A stretch of DNA of 64,000 nt, taken from contig CAJNDT010002779.1 of the NCBI GenBank assembly GCA_905221615.1, forward strand, positions 664,001 through 728,000, in the 5' to 3' direction. A model generated the notes under the pieces. That model was given only the letters and a program-made list of their open reading frames with translations. It did no database searches and was not told the origin of the DNA. A program made the position numbers and the translations under genes. Positions 19,414 through 27,771 of this stretch are shown here, piece after piece. Source of the stretch: Symbiodinium sp. CCMP2592. Taxonomy: Eukaryota; Sar; Dinophyceae; Suessiales; Symbiodiniaceae. The first letter of the stretch is position 1, and each line of letters begins with the position of its first letter.

Positions 19414-20159
19414 GAGGACCTCCTCAGCAATTTCTCTGAACCCCTCTTCTTAGATTTGGTTAGTAGGGAATGGAAGAATGGTAGTAATAGTAGTTATAAT
19501 TGTACCCCATTCCTCCATTCCCTACTAAGCAAAGGTAAGTCTTCTTTCCGAAGCAACCGCAACTTTCGGGCCCTAGGTCGATCCGGGTCACAAGGCCGAT
19601 CGTTCTTTGGTTTCAACCATCCTGTGGCTATCCAGAGATCCCAATACCTCTTAATTAAGGAATATACCTTAGGGTTTCTTAAATAGGGCTCCTTTAAGGG
19701 ATCTATAGGGTTTAGGGGATTCTAGCATCCCTTAATTTCTTAATTAAGGAATATACTTCAAATCATAATATTAAGGCCCCTATTATTTAAGGTATGTACT
19801 CCTTAGTTAAGGGGTATTGGGTTCTCTTGGTATTGCCCGTTGCCTCGACGTTATAACCCTGGCACAGACACACGGAGCTCCGCAACCCCCGAAGGCCCCT
19901 TTTCAAGCTTCAGACCTTCAACCAGTACTTGGGGGGGTCGGGGGACTTAGTAAGTAGTTAGTAAGTAGACTTAGAAGTACCCTAAAAGGGACCCTAATTG
20001 GGGTTATGGTACTTATAAGTCCTTAAGATAACCAGTTACTAAGTCCCCCGACCCTCCAAGCAGTACCCATTCGAAAAAAGCTGCTGGCAGCTTCCGTCGC
20101 ACACGGAGTCTGCGCCGTCGCTTCGTGGTGGGCGCCCGCCTTTGCCGCCGCCAAAGCAG
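19414..20159 (+). CDS. Exon carrying three hairpin insertions
   Basis: After GCGCTGCAG the frame reads EDLLSNFSEPLFLDL up to a small hairpin (19460-19528). A second stretch reads RSGSQGRSFFGFNHPVA up to an HP6 element at 19632-19830, flanked by TAT on both sides. Removing that element plus one TAT gives IARCLDVITLAQTHGAPQPP and on to SDLQPV. An HP2 element at 19928-20060, flanked by CAGTA on both sides, follows. Removing it gives PIRKKLLAASVAHGVCAVAS and on to a GC donor near 20159. A frame reading FKLQTFNQYPFEKSC is also open across the HP2 site, so the true frame needs RNA evidence. Confidence 0.45.
19460..19528. repeat. HP17 short hairpin
   Basis: TTAGTAGGGAATGGA pairs with TCCATTCCCTACTAA around a central AGTTATAAT. 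Confidence 0.8.
19632..19830. repeat. HP6 element with nested insert, TSD TAT
   Basis: Arms CCAGAGATCCCAATACC and GGTATTGGGTTCTCTTGG. A nested insert at about 19670-19735 resembles the TTTAAGGGATCTATAGGG filler seen elsewhere. Flanks 19629-19631 and 19831-19833 are both TAT. Confidence 0.75.
19928..20060. repeat. HP2 element, TSD CAGTA
   Basis: Arms CTTGGGGGGGTCGGGGGACT and AGTCCCCCGACCCTCCAAG. The flanking 5-bp repeat CAGTA lies at 19923-19927 and 20061-20065, the clearest target-site duplication in the window. Confidence 0.85.
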
Positions 20160-20587
20160 GCCCGAGGGCCAGGGCTTTAGGGGTTTTGGGTTCAGGGCTG
20201 CATTTTCGGGTTGTAGGGTTTGTTTGGGGCCGTTTTGTGTGTTTTTCGTTCGGGTTGTTAGGGCTTCATAGTTGAATCGGGGACGCCCGAGGATGTATCG
20301 AGCAGGGACTGTGACGAGGTGGGTGCTGGTGTATCGCCGACTGTTTTCGATTCTTACCATATTCAATCAGGGTTCTACAAAGCAGTGCCTGCAGCTTTTG
20401 CTGCACAGGGCACCTGATCTCGGGTGACTGTTCCGGTGTTTCCACCATAGACTGCTAGCCCCAATGTCACATGGGTTCTTTGTTGCACTCGGCGTCAATG
20501 GGCTTTCACAAATCAAGATTCGCCCTAAACCCTATAAACTCTATACGTCAAACCCCTAAACCCCCAAACCCTAAACCCAAACCCAAG

Positions 20588-20675
20588 ATTCGCCCTTTCT
20601 TTGAGGTGAATGTGGTGGCAGGACCCCTCCTTCAGTCTCGCCCAGATCTTTGGCTGGCCGCTTCAATAACCACTA
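20588..20675 (+). CDS. Exon candidate before an HP10 element
   Basis: After ACCCAAG the frame reads IRPFFEVNVVAGPLLQSRPD and LWLAASITT, then meets the HP10 hairpin. Composition is protein-like. Unrecognised. Confidence 0.45.
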
Positions 20676-20746
20676 CCTGGACCCCAAAAGTAATAATAGC
20701 CCTGTAGAGGTTTTGGGCCATTTTTGTACCTACTTTTGGGGTCTAG
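20675..20746. repeat. HP10 hairpin element
   Basis: CTGGACCCCAAAAGTA pairs with TACTTTTGGGGTCTAG. Confidence 0.8.
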
Positions 20747-20846
20747 CTAATCTTAAATCATGAATTCAAGGCAATCGCCCCAAAGCATTCCGATTCCTAA
20801 GTCATCATCATAACCATTGCGCGTTTCATACCTTCCTACACCAAAG

Positions 20847-20950
20847 TACCCATAGGCCCCATCGTAGTTCCTTTTGGGGATTACCTTATATAGCCTTATA
20901 GGATTCAAAATATGACCCCCAAACAGGAACTACTACGGAGCCTCAAGGTA
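20847..20950. repeat. HP1 hairpin element
   Basis: TACCCATAGGCCCCATCGTA arm, complementary right end GGAGCCTCAAGGTA. Confidence 0.8.
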
Positions 20951-20976
20951 AAGAGTCCTTGCCGAGAGACACACAG

Positions 20977-21012
20977 GTTTGGCAGGCGTCGTCCGCCCCC
21001 GCGCTCCCGCAG
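20977..21012 (+). CDS. 36-nt exon candidate
   Basis: It lies between GACACACAG and CCGCAG|GC and reads VWQASSAPALPQ, 12 codons in phase 0. Confidence 0.35.
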
Positions 21013-21479
21013 GCCGCGAATCATTATAATCGATAGTTTAGAGTTTAGGGTTTAGGGTTGGGGGGATTATAGTAGCATGAGGGTTTAGGGTTCAGGGTTT
21101 AGGGGTTTAAAGTAGTATGAGTTTAAAGGACCCCAAATTAGGCTTTGTTCTTTGGCCCTTTTTGGTTGAACATTGCCCGATACGACTTCTAAAAGCTAGG
21201 TTTATTTTGATTTATCAACTCCGCAACTTAGCAACATGCAGAACCTGTATGTGTTTGGCGTTGTTTCACTTCCAATGCAGCTTTCGCTACAACTATGCAG
21301 ATGCATGAAGTAAGGCAATCTCTCCGGCTCGGTTGCCGCTTTAGTCTACAGTATCAAGGAAATGGAGGATTTATAGAATCAGCCGTAGTTTTAGCTTGGT
21401 GCAGTCATCTGCCTTCTGGTTTTTCAAAAAAGGCCGCAGCCATCCCAACAACAGGTGCAGACTGCCCATTGCTGATTTG

Positions 21480-22000
21480 ATGGGGACCATGATGAGGGGG
21501 GGTCATAGACATGAACGAATGCACCCTTTGCCTTGTGTCGGTGCGTGCGTGCCTGCCTCACGCTTTTCGGGCACAGCCTCCATGAGGTCGCAGCCCTTTG
21601 GCATGCACTTAATCAAGTTGCTTAGTGCGGACCAGTAATCTGACTGTCACCAGTGTGGACTCGCACTAGGAAACGGGATTGAGCCAGCGAAGGAAAAGCT
21701 GTCCTGCTCCTTCGACAAAATCAAACCGATGGCACATAGACGACGCTTGAAAATGCACGCTTGATGCCGCACAGCTGAAAAGCCGGCCTCTTCTTGAAGC
21801 CAGTCGCAAACTCATCTGCGGTGTAGTCTGTGAGCATGTCCTCCGAACGAATGCTCAACAAAGTCTCCTTACACAGTGTGTCTTTTGCGTCCATGATCGC
21901 CATCATGTCGGGTGAGGGCAAAACCTGAATGCCCAGCTTGTGCATGGCACACTTGCCACTATGCACTGCTTGCCCGTAGCGGGCAGACGCACCCATCGCG
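21480..22000 (-). CDS. Minus-strand exon(s), possible DUF6815-type protein
   Basis: On the minus strand a frame from about 21960 down to 21721 reads AMHKLGIQVLPSPDMMAIMD, then AKDTLCKETLLSIRSEDML, then TADEFATGFKKRPAFQLCGI before a stop. From memory, the pattern (pathogen-like 'SPDM..MDAKD.L', then 'EF..GFKK..AFQ') resembles the DUF6815/Cj0069 family, which is ATP-grasp-like. That is a reading-based guess. Just 3' on the same strand a second stretch reads KGCDLMEAVPEKREAG (about 21.59 kb). The family's usual residues after AFQ are not evident, so the copy may be broken or spliced. Confidence 0.35.
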
Positions 22001-22039
22001 GGTGCTGGGGCCTACAAAACTATTCCTGCCCTGCGCAGG

Positions 22040-22328
22040 CCATTTGGGCCCTACATACCTACCTACATACATACATGCTCAGACATACATGCATGCACAC
22101 ATGCATACATACATGCATGCATGCATACACGTGCATACCCATACACACATACATATATACTTACCTACGTATGTCCATGCATATGACATGCATACATGTG
22201 CTTGTACACTGAGTACACTGACATGTTCATGTACATGTTCTCATGTGTATGTAATATTTACGGGTATATGTAGACGAAATGTGTTCATGTCTGTAGATGA
22301 AAATGTATGTGTATTCATAAGTGTCTGT

Positions 22329-22363
<35 letters not shown>

Positions 22364-22370
22364 GTATAGG
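22040..22370. repeat. CATA/CATG-type simple repeats
   Basis: ACATACATGCATGCA-like units, then (CA)n and (TA)n at 22332-22362. Open frames rich in His/Thr/Tyr here are artefacts. Confidence 0.85.
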
Positions 22371-22473
22371 TACATAACATGTGCTTTTAGAATCTTGTAC
22401 ACTTGTTTTTCACCTATACGATATGTTACCTGTTATAGTATGTGTATATATATATATATACATACAGACATAC

Positions 22474-22600
22474 AGTATGTCTACTTCCCTTCCGAGACTG
22501 CGCAGCACGAAGCCAACGAACGGAACCGCCTCGAAGGCTGGTGACCGGTTGTCGGACGAGGAGCCAGAAGAGGACGCCACGGTTTTGCGCTTTCGGCGGT
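22474..22600 (+). CDS. Exon candidate with acidic stretch
   Basis: From ATG 22474 the frame reads MSTSLPRLRSTKPTNGTASK, then AGDRLSDEEPEEDATVLRFR and R, after an ACATACAG acceptor. GC-rich island within AT-rich repeats. Unrecognised. Confidence 0.4.
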
Positions 22601-22699
22601 CAGGGGTGTTTATAGGGTTTAAGGTTCAGGGTTTAGGTTTACGCTTTTTGACGGCTTCGGGCTTTTGGGGATTTCTACAATGTACGAACTGTTTATACC

Positions 22700-22880
22700 A
22701 GTCCATGAACCGACATACAGGTGCATGCACTTATACATGTGTTTATACATGTGTACATGTTTACATGTAGTTACAGATGAATGTTTTCGTATGCGTGTGT
22801 GTGTATTTTTAGATATGTATATACATATATACAATATGCATGTACATACACATAGATATATATATATATATGTACATGTG
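22700..22880. repeat. TACATG/(TA)n simple repeats
   Basis: GTTTATACATGTG units and (TA)n at 22854-22872. Confidence 0.8.
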
Positions 22881-23045
22881 TTAGTTAGTATTGCACCCAT
22901 TACAGAAGTTGGAGTTGCTGGAAGGGTCACTATATGGGTGATATGGTCTCGGGTTTAAGGACCGAGCGATAGGCTTTGGTCCCGGCTTGAAGATGTCTTC
23001 AGTCGCATTTAAGGTTCTATGCAACTGTTTATGAATTGAAGGCCT

Positions 23046-23137
23046 TACCTTGACCCTGAATATCTTAGTTTTCAAGGACTCACATCAGGAAATCATAATA
23101 CGGAACCAACAAAAGTGGGATAGTTAGGATTCAGGTA
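23046..23137. repeat. HP9 hairpin element
   Basis: TACCTTGACCCTGAATATCT left arm, complement AGTTAGGATTCAGGTA at the right. Confidence 0.7.
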
Positions 23138-23200
23138 ATCCTTAACCCGTAAACCTGTCCCATTCCTAAACCCCAAAATGCGTTTAAGTTCTTTAAGCAG

Positions 23201-23236
23201 GAGCAGCCAGCTTTTGAGACTGACGAGGCCGACGAG
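23201..23236 (+). CDS. 36-nt exon candidate, acidic
   Basis: It lies between TTTAAGCAG and GACGAG|GCGGAG and reads EQPAFETDEADE, phase 0 with a GC donor. Read-through stops at TAG 23251-23253. Confidence 0.45.
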
Positions 23237-23275
23237 GCGGAGCTTTTCTCTTAGCATTCATAGCCCGATGGTAGC

Positions 23276-23371
23276 TACTCCCATAGGCCCCAAAGTAGTT
23301 CCTTTGTGGGATCACCTTATGGAATTCTAAATATTATCCCCCAAAAGGAACTACTTTGGGGCCTTTGGGCT
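23276..23371. repeat. HP1 hairpin element
   Basis: TACTCCCATAGGCCCC arm and complementary GGGGCCTTTGGG end. Confidence 0.8.
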
Positions 23372-23739
23372 ACCCTTATAGTAACAGCTAGTTACTGCTG
23401 AGGATCACCGTCATAGCGCGATGATGAGCAGTACTACATGGAGCATAATCAAGTTTACGATAAGGTAGCTATTAGAGGGTGATGATTCGCATTACCTTCA
23501 CGGCTATGTTCAGAGGTTTTAAACGGGTAGCAACAATACAGGCTTGGAGTTAATGTTCAGAGTTAAGGGTTTACGGTAGCTATAGTAGTGTTGAGTCTGT
23601 GGTTGCTGTAAGGGCGTTGAAGTTTGATGGAGGATTGTATGTCTCGATTCCTTAAGAAACTAAAGGTGTTTATGGGATTGAAGATAGGAGTCTCCACAAT
23701 CAAACGACCCTCGTTTGACATATTTGCCTTCCCTAAGCC

Positions 23740-23935
23740 TTGCCGTTGTCATTTTCGTAGTCATGTTCGGCGGCCCTTATCATTATCTGTGTGGTTTCTC
23801 AATCTCGGGCCGACGTGCCAAACGACATTGGAGCTTCCTGCGGCACACTTCGGCGGCCCGACTGAAGCTTCAGTATCGCATCTGCACCTGTCCTATGCAG
23901 CTGCGGATATCCCCGAAACCCTAAGCCCTTAGCCC
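23740..23935 (+). CDS. Coding-like block, frame unresolved
   Basis: GC-richer stretch with two open plus frames, one reading GRRAKRHWSFLRHTSAARLK and one ASVSHLHLSYAAADIPET. An acceptor CCTATGCAG lies inside. No family recognised. Confidence 0.3.
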
Positions 23936-24010
23936 AAAGCCCTAAACCTTAAGCCTGAGCCCCAAGCCCTGAACAGTAAGCCCAACTCATCTCAAGCAAC
24001 GGAGCTGCAG

Positions 24011-24052
24011 GCCATGGCAGAGGCAGAAAGAGCACGGCAAGAGGCGAGACAA
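24011..24052 (+). CDS. Charged helical exon candidate
   Basis: After GAGCTGCAG the frame reads AMAEAERARQEARQ to a possible GT donor (CAA|GTCGAC). It is similar in character to the 18-residue modules downstream and may be a diverged member or leader of the array. Confidence 0.4.
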
Positions 24053-24271
24053 GTCGACGGTTTGCAGTTGCCCTGAAACTCCAATTATACAAGTAGTACC
24101 TATGTGGATGTATAGCATCTGTAAATACTACCTACTTTGGGCTATTTAGAGTCCGTAAATGGTACCTGCTTTGTTTGGGCTATTTGGAGTCTTCGGGCGA
24201 AGTAAGCCGCAGGACTCCAACTCCTAGACGACAATGTCGCTATGTCATAGCCTGAAACCTACAAGGGCAAG

Positions 24272-24350
24272 GCGTTCAAGATCAAGTTTGGCGATTCGCT
24301 CATTGCTTTGCGAGATTTTCGGCCTAAGAGTTTCCACATTTAATCTCGCG
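24272..24350 (+). CDS. Exon candidate
   Basis: After AAGGGCAAG the frame reads AFKIKFGDSLIALRDFRPKS and stops at TAA near 24341. Protein-like composition. It could be a terminal exon or end at an internal donor. Unrecognised. Confidence 0.45.
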
Positions 24351-24390
24351 GTAGCTGGGCCCTAAACCCTAAACCCTAAGCTGGGTTTTG

Positions 24391-24494
24391 CTACGGCTGA
24401 TGATCTAAATCCTGCATGACCTTGAATAAGGAATTCACCATATTTCCCATAGTTTAGGGTCCTTAAGGTAATGCAGGATTTGTATATCATCAAC
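24391..24494. repeat. HP8 hairpin element
   Basis: CTACGGCTGATGATCTAAAT arm, right arm TATATCATCAACG. A further end piece CCTCATCAACCGTAGG lies at 24562-24577. Confidence 0.7.
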
Positions 24495-24633
24495 GCTAAA
24501 CCCTAAACCCTAAACTCCTATAGATTCCTTTAAGGTACCCTTATAGATCCCTTTGAAGGAACCTCATCAACCGTAGGATTCGGCCTCTGGCCTTCGGGTT
24601 CCTATCCTGACTGAACCTTTTCCGTCTCGCCTA

Positions 24634-24856
24634 CTTGGGGGGTTGAGGGACTTAGTAAGGGCTGCTTTAAAGGGGATTTTAAGGGTTCCTTAAAAGGGCT
24701 CTATAAGGGTAGTATAGGGTTTAGGGTTTAGGGTTCAGGGACTTAGTAAGTAGTTAGTAAGTCGACTTATAAGTACCCTGAAAGGGACCCTAATTGGGGT
24801 TATGGTGCTTCTGAGTCCCTAAAAGAACCAGTTACTAAGTCCCCCGACCCTCCAAG
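24634..24856. repeat. HP2 element, long subfamily, TSD TA
   Basis: HP2 arms with the same internal insert as the 12291 copy. TA precedes and follows the element. Confidence 0.8.
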
Positions 24857-24870
24857 TAGCTTCGACTAGA

Positions 24871-25000
24871 GGCGCCTGAAGTTCTCAACTCAGCAGCGCT
24901 TGGTCCCGCCACTTGCAAAGAAGCATCCTGCCTGGTTACCAGACGGTGGATTCCACAACAAGTGCTGCTATTGCTTCATGAGATATACCAGCAGCAGGTA
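24871..25000 (+). CDS. Exon with Cys cluster
   Basis: After TCGACTAG the frame reads RLKFSTQQRLVPPLAKKHPA, then WLPDGGFHNKCCYCFMRYT. The CCYC cluster and preceding His suggest a possible metal site, but this is too short to name. It ends around 24998 (AGCAG|). Confidence 0.45.
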
Positions 25001-25150
25001 CATGGAACAGTACTCTTTTGTCTTAAAGATCCCCAAGGATCCGAGGTATAGCTATGGGGGACTATTTCCCCAGAGCGTGTTAGTCACTCGATCATATAGA
25101 AACCCTACAAATCCTACTACATAGGTAGTTTCGATCGTTTCGGGAAGCAG

Positions 25151-25421
25151 TGCGGGATCTCCCTGAAGGCTGATTTGCACAAGCTTCGTTCTTTGAGCAA
25201 CGTTAACCCAGAGGGTCCAAGTACCCGAATAGTAGGGTTCCAGGTCCTAAAATCCATACTCTGAGTGGTTTTTGGACCTCGAAACCCTACTATTTGAGTA
25301 CTTGGACCCTCTGGGTAACATGGCGGAGAGGAACCCTAAACCCGCCAAGAGCCAGCCAGAGGCAGACACAATTACAGTGTGTGGAGTCGCTGTCTCTGAT
25401 GGGCATGCCTATCGAGAATAG
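25151..25421 (+). CDS. Exon interrupted by HP7 hairpin, terminal
   Basis: After GGGAAGCAG the frame reads CGISLKADLHKLRSLSNV up to 25206. An HP7 element (25207-25315) with TAA on both flanks follows. Removing it plus one TAA gives NMAERNPKPAKSQPEADTIT, then VCGVAVSDGHAYRE and stop TAG at 25419-25421. With the element kept, the frame stops inside it. The second part also starts at its own ATG (25320). Unrecognised protein. Confidence 0.45.
25207..25315. repeat. HP7 hairpin, TSD TAA
   Basis: Arms CCCAGAGGGTCCAAGTAC and GTACTTGGACCCTCTGGG. The inner GAATAGTAGGGTTCC / GAAACCCTACTATTT stems also pair. TAA at 25204-25206 and 25316-25318. Confidence 0.85.
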
Positions 25422-25509
25422 ACACCTGCCCATAACATGATTAATCCGAAGGCCCTATCGGCCGTAAACCCTGAACCGTGAACCGTAGCATGCGCGAATA
25501 GCTGCAAAG

Positions 25510-25545
25510 ATACACCACCGACAGGCCGAGGAGGCCATTCAGCAG
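25510..25545 (+). CDS. 36-nt exon candidate, helical
   Basis: It lies between AGCTGCAAAG and CAGCAG|GTGGGC and reads IHHRQAEEAIQQ in phase 0. Charged and helical like the downstream modules. Confidence 0.45.
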
Positions 25546-25980
25546 GTGGGCATGCAGTCGATGTTGTGCATACGGAGGAGTTCACATCCAAGTCCCTTAA
25601 ACTTGAGCCTTCAGGGTCCATACCAGGAGCCCCCAATGGCCCTTTATTGGAGCCCTTATGGTCCTTGATAGTGGGTATCTAGGGTATATTAGAGAGTAAC
25701 CGGGGGGTAATTATGAGGATCGATGCTTCATTTGTTCAAGAGGGCATTGTGCATTGATTGATGACACCTGGCACCATCTCCTTACGTAGCTATAGCAGTA
25801 CGAAGTCTGCACTCTGGGTCTGTTCATAATAGTGGCATCGATTAAGGATCGATGGCAGGCATTCTTTCGTGTTTCCCGGGTTCCTCCCCTTCCGTGCCAC
25901 ACTTCCTCCTTGCGCATCGGACGAGTTCCGGTGTAACTCGCGCCATAGCTGTCCTAGCCCCGGAACCCATTGCTAAAGCC

Positions 25981-26049
25981 TACCCAAGGGCCCCAAAAGT
26001 AGTTCCTTTTTGGGGTTAAAAGTGAACTACTATGGGGTGTATGGATAGT
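25981..26049. repeat. HP1 element, internally deleted
   Basis: TACCCAAGGGCCCC and AGTTCCTTTTTGGGG join directly to a short complementary end. The central 25 bp are missing. Confidence 0.7.
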
Positions 26050-26096
26050 AACCCATTCCTCAATCTTTGGAGACCTTAACCCCTGTCAACCAAAAA

Positions 26097-26285
26097 CTAA
26101 GGTTCCTGGCTGTCAATACGCATTCTGCTCTTCGCAGAGCCAGGAATGCCCTGCAACCCAATTCCCAAGTCTAAGGCCTGTGGGAATGGTTGCGCTAGGG
26201 ATGTCGTGAGTGTACGTGGGACTTCCATAGCAAGTTGCTGAACGCGATGTTTTGTGCCTATGTATGGGGAGATTCGCAACAACAC
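26097..26285 (-). CDS. Minus-strand coding-like ORF
   Basis: A 62-residue frame beginning MLLRISPYIGTKHRVQQLAM and containing EVPRTLTTSLAQPFPQALDL. A plus-strand exon after CTTCGCAG (SQECPATQFPSLR) is the rival reading. Neither is recognised. Confidence 0.25.
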   Translation of the reverse strand: MLLRISPYIGTKHRVQQLAMEVPRTLTTSLAQPFPQALDLGIGLQGIPGSAKSRMRIDSQEP

Positions 26286-26536
26286 TATAGCTTCATCGTA
26301 TAGGGTTTAGAGAGATGTATTGGCCTTTACAAGAGTTCATAGACTTTTGTAGTGACGTAATCATGACTGATACCCCCAAACCCCCATCCTACGCAACTCA
26401 GCCCTATACCCTAAACAAGAAAGGAACCCTAAACCCTTAAACCCTAGACCCTAAACCCTAAACCGTGGGCCCTAAACCCCAAACTCCTAAACAAACTCCT
26501 TAAAACCTGGCACTAAACCTGAAGGCTCCTGCACCG

Positions 26537-26650
26537 TACCTAGAGTCTCCATTGTCGTTCTGTTTTTGTTAACAAAATTAGTCTATATTATGGGATCCTA
26601 ACCACAAAACTGGTTAACCAAAGAAGGAGCTACAACGGCGACTCTAGGTA
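26537..26650. repeat. HP4 hairpin element
   Basis: TACCTAGAGTCTCCATTG pairs with the right end CGGCGACTCTAGGTA, with inner GGTTAACC-type stem. Confidence 0.8.
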
Positions 26651-26686
26651 GGCTCTTAGCTCCTAAGCCCTTTTTGGAACTTCGAG

Positions 26687-26740
26687 GCGCGTTCAGAGCA
26701 GCTACGAGCGATGCTCGAGGTTGAAGAGACCAAGAAGCAG
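26687..26740 (+). CDS. Array exon 1 (diverged type B)
   Basis: [18 protein letters not shown]. Acceptor TTCGAG, donor CAG|GCAGAC. Diverged but same length, phase and GC donor. Confidence 0.6.
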
Positions 26741-27671
26741 GCAGACCTCGGGCCCAACTTTAGGGCTCAGGGTTTAGGAAAGTTTGGGGTTTAGGGTAAG
26801 GGGACTTACTGGGCCAATTAGGGTCTTTTGAGGGAGCTTTCAGGGGGCTAAAGAGTTTTGGGCCTTTTTGGAGGGCTCTGATGGGGTTTCAGGGCCTTGT
26901 GAGGGCTTCTTGGATTGGAATGTTGCATGTCTCTAATGATTTTTGCTCGGCTTGAGACTTAGGTCTTGCGGCTTGAGGAGGAGCTTTTCTGTTCAGGGTC
27001 TCTGCGGTTTCAGTTGTTTGGGGCCAGGTTGCTCATTGGTGAGAAAATGTTTAGCCGATGAGTTCAAGCCCGCCAACATGGCGTGCAGTACAGGGACGTT
27101 GGTCTGGTTTCAGCCGTGGGATATCGGGTTTAGGCTTTAGGGTTTAGGGTATCGTTGCCACGATGCTGCCATCCCGCTGTTGTCGATACTATGTATGTGC
27201 CAGGTAATGTCAGGAATATGTCTGTCTGCTTCTCGTTCGGGCCGCGCGTCCTGAACTTGCCTACTTACTCCCCGGGCCCTTTTTGCCAGGCGCGTGCTGA
27301 GCAAGAGAAATTTTTCCGGGAGGCCGAAGAGGCCAAGAAGAAGGCCCCTGCATATTAATGTAGGAACCTGATTAAGAAACCCTGGCCCTATATCCTCAAA
27401 ACAGTAGGATTCACACAAGGAACCCTGATACAGGCCCAAGGTTTCTTAATCAGGTTCCTACATTAACTATGATACGGTATGGTACCGTGTTATGGTATCT
27501 TCATGGTCTCTATATACCTATAGTCTCCGTTGTAGTTCCTGGTTTTGGGTAACCACAGTTGATAGCATGGGGTCCTGACCATAAAGTTGGTTAGCCGCAA
27601 AAGGAGCTACACAGGAGACTATGGGTAGTATCTTAAAGTTCATGATGCCTATACATACATACATACATACA

Positions 27672-27707
<36 letters not shown>

Positions 27708-27722
27708 TATATATACACATAC

Positions 27723-27771
<49 letters not shown>

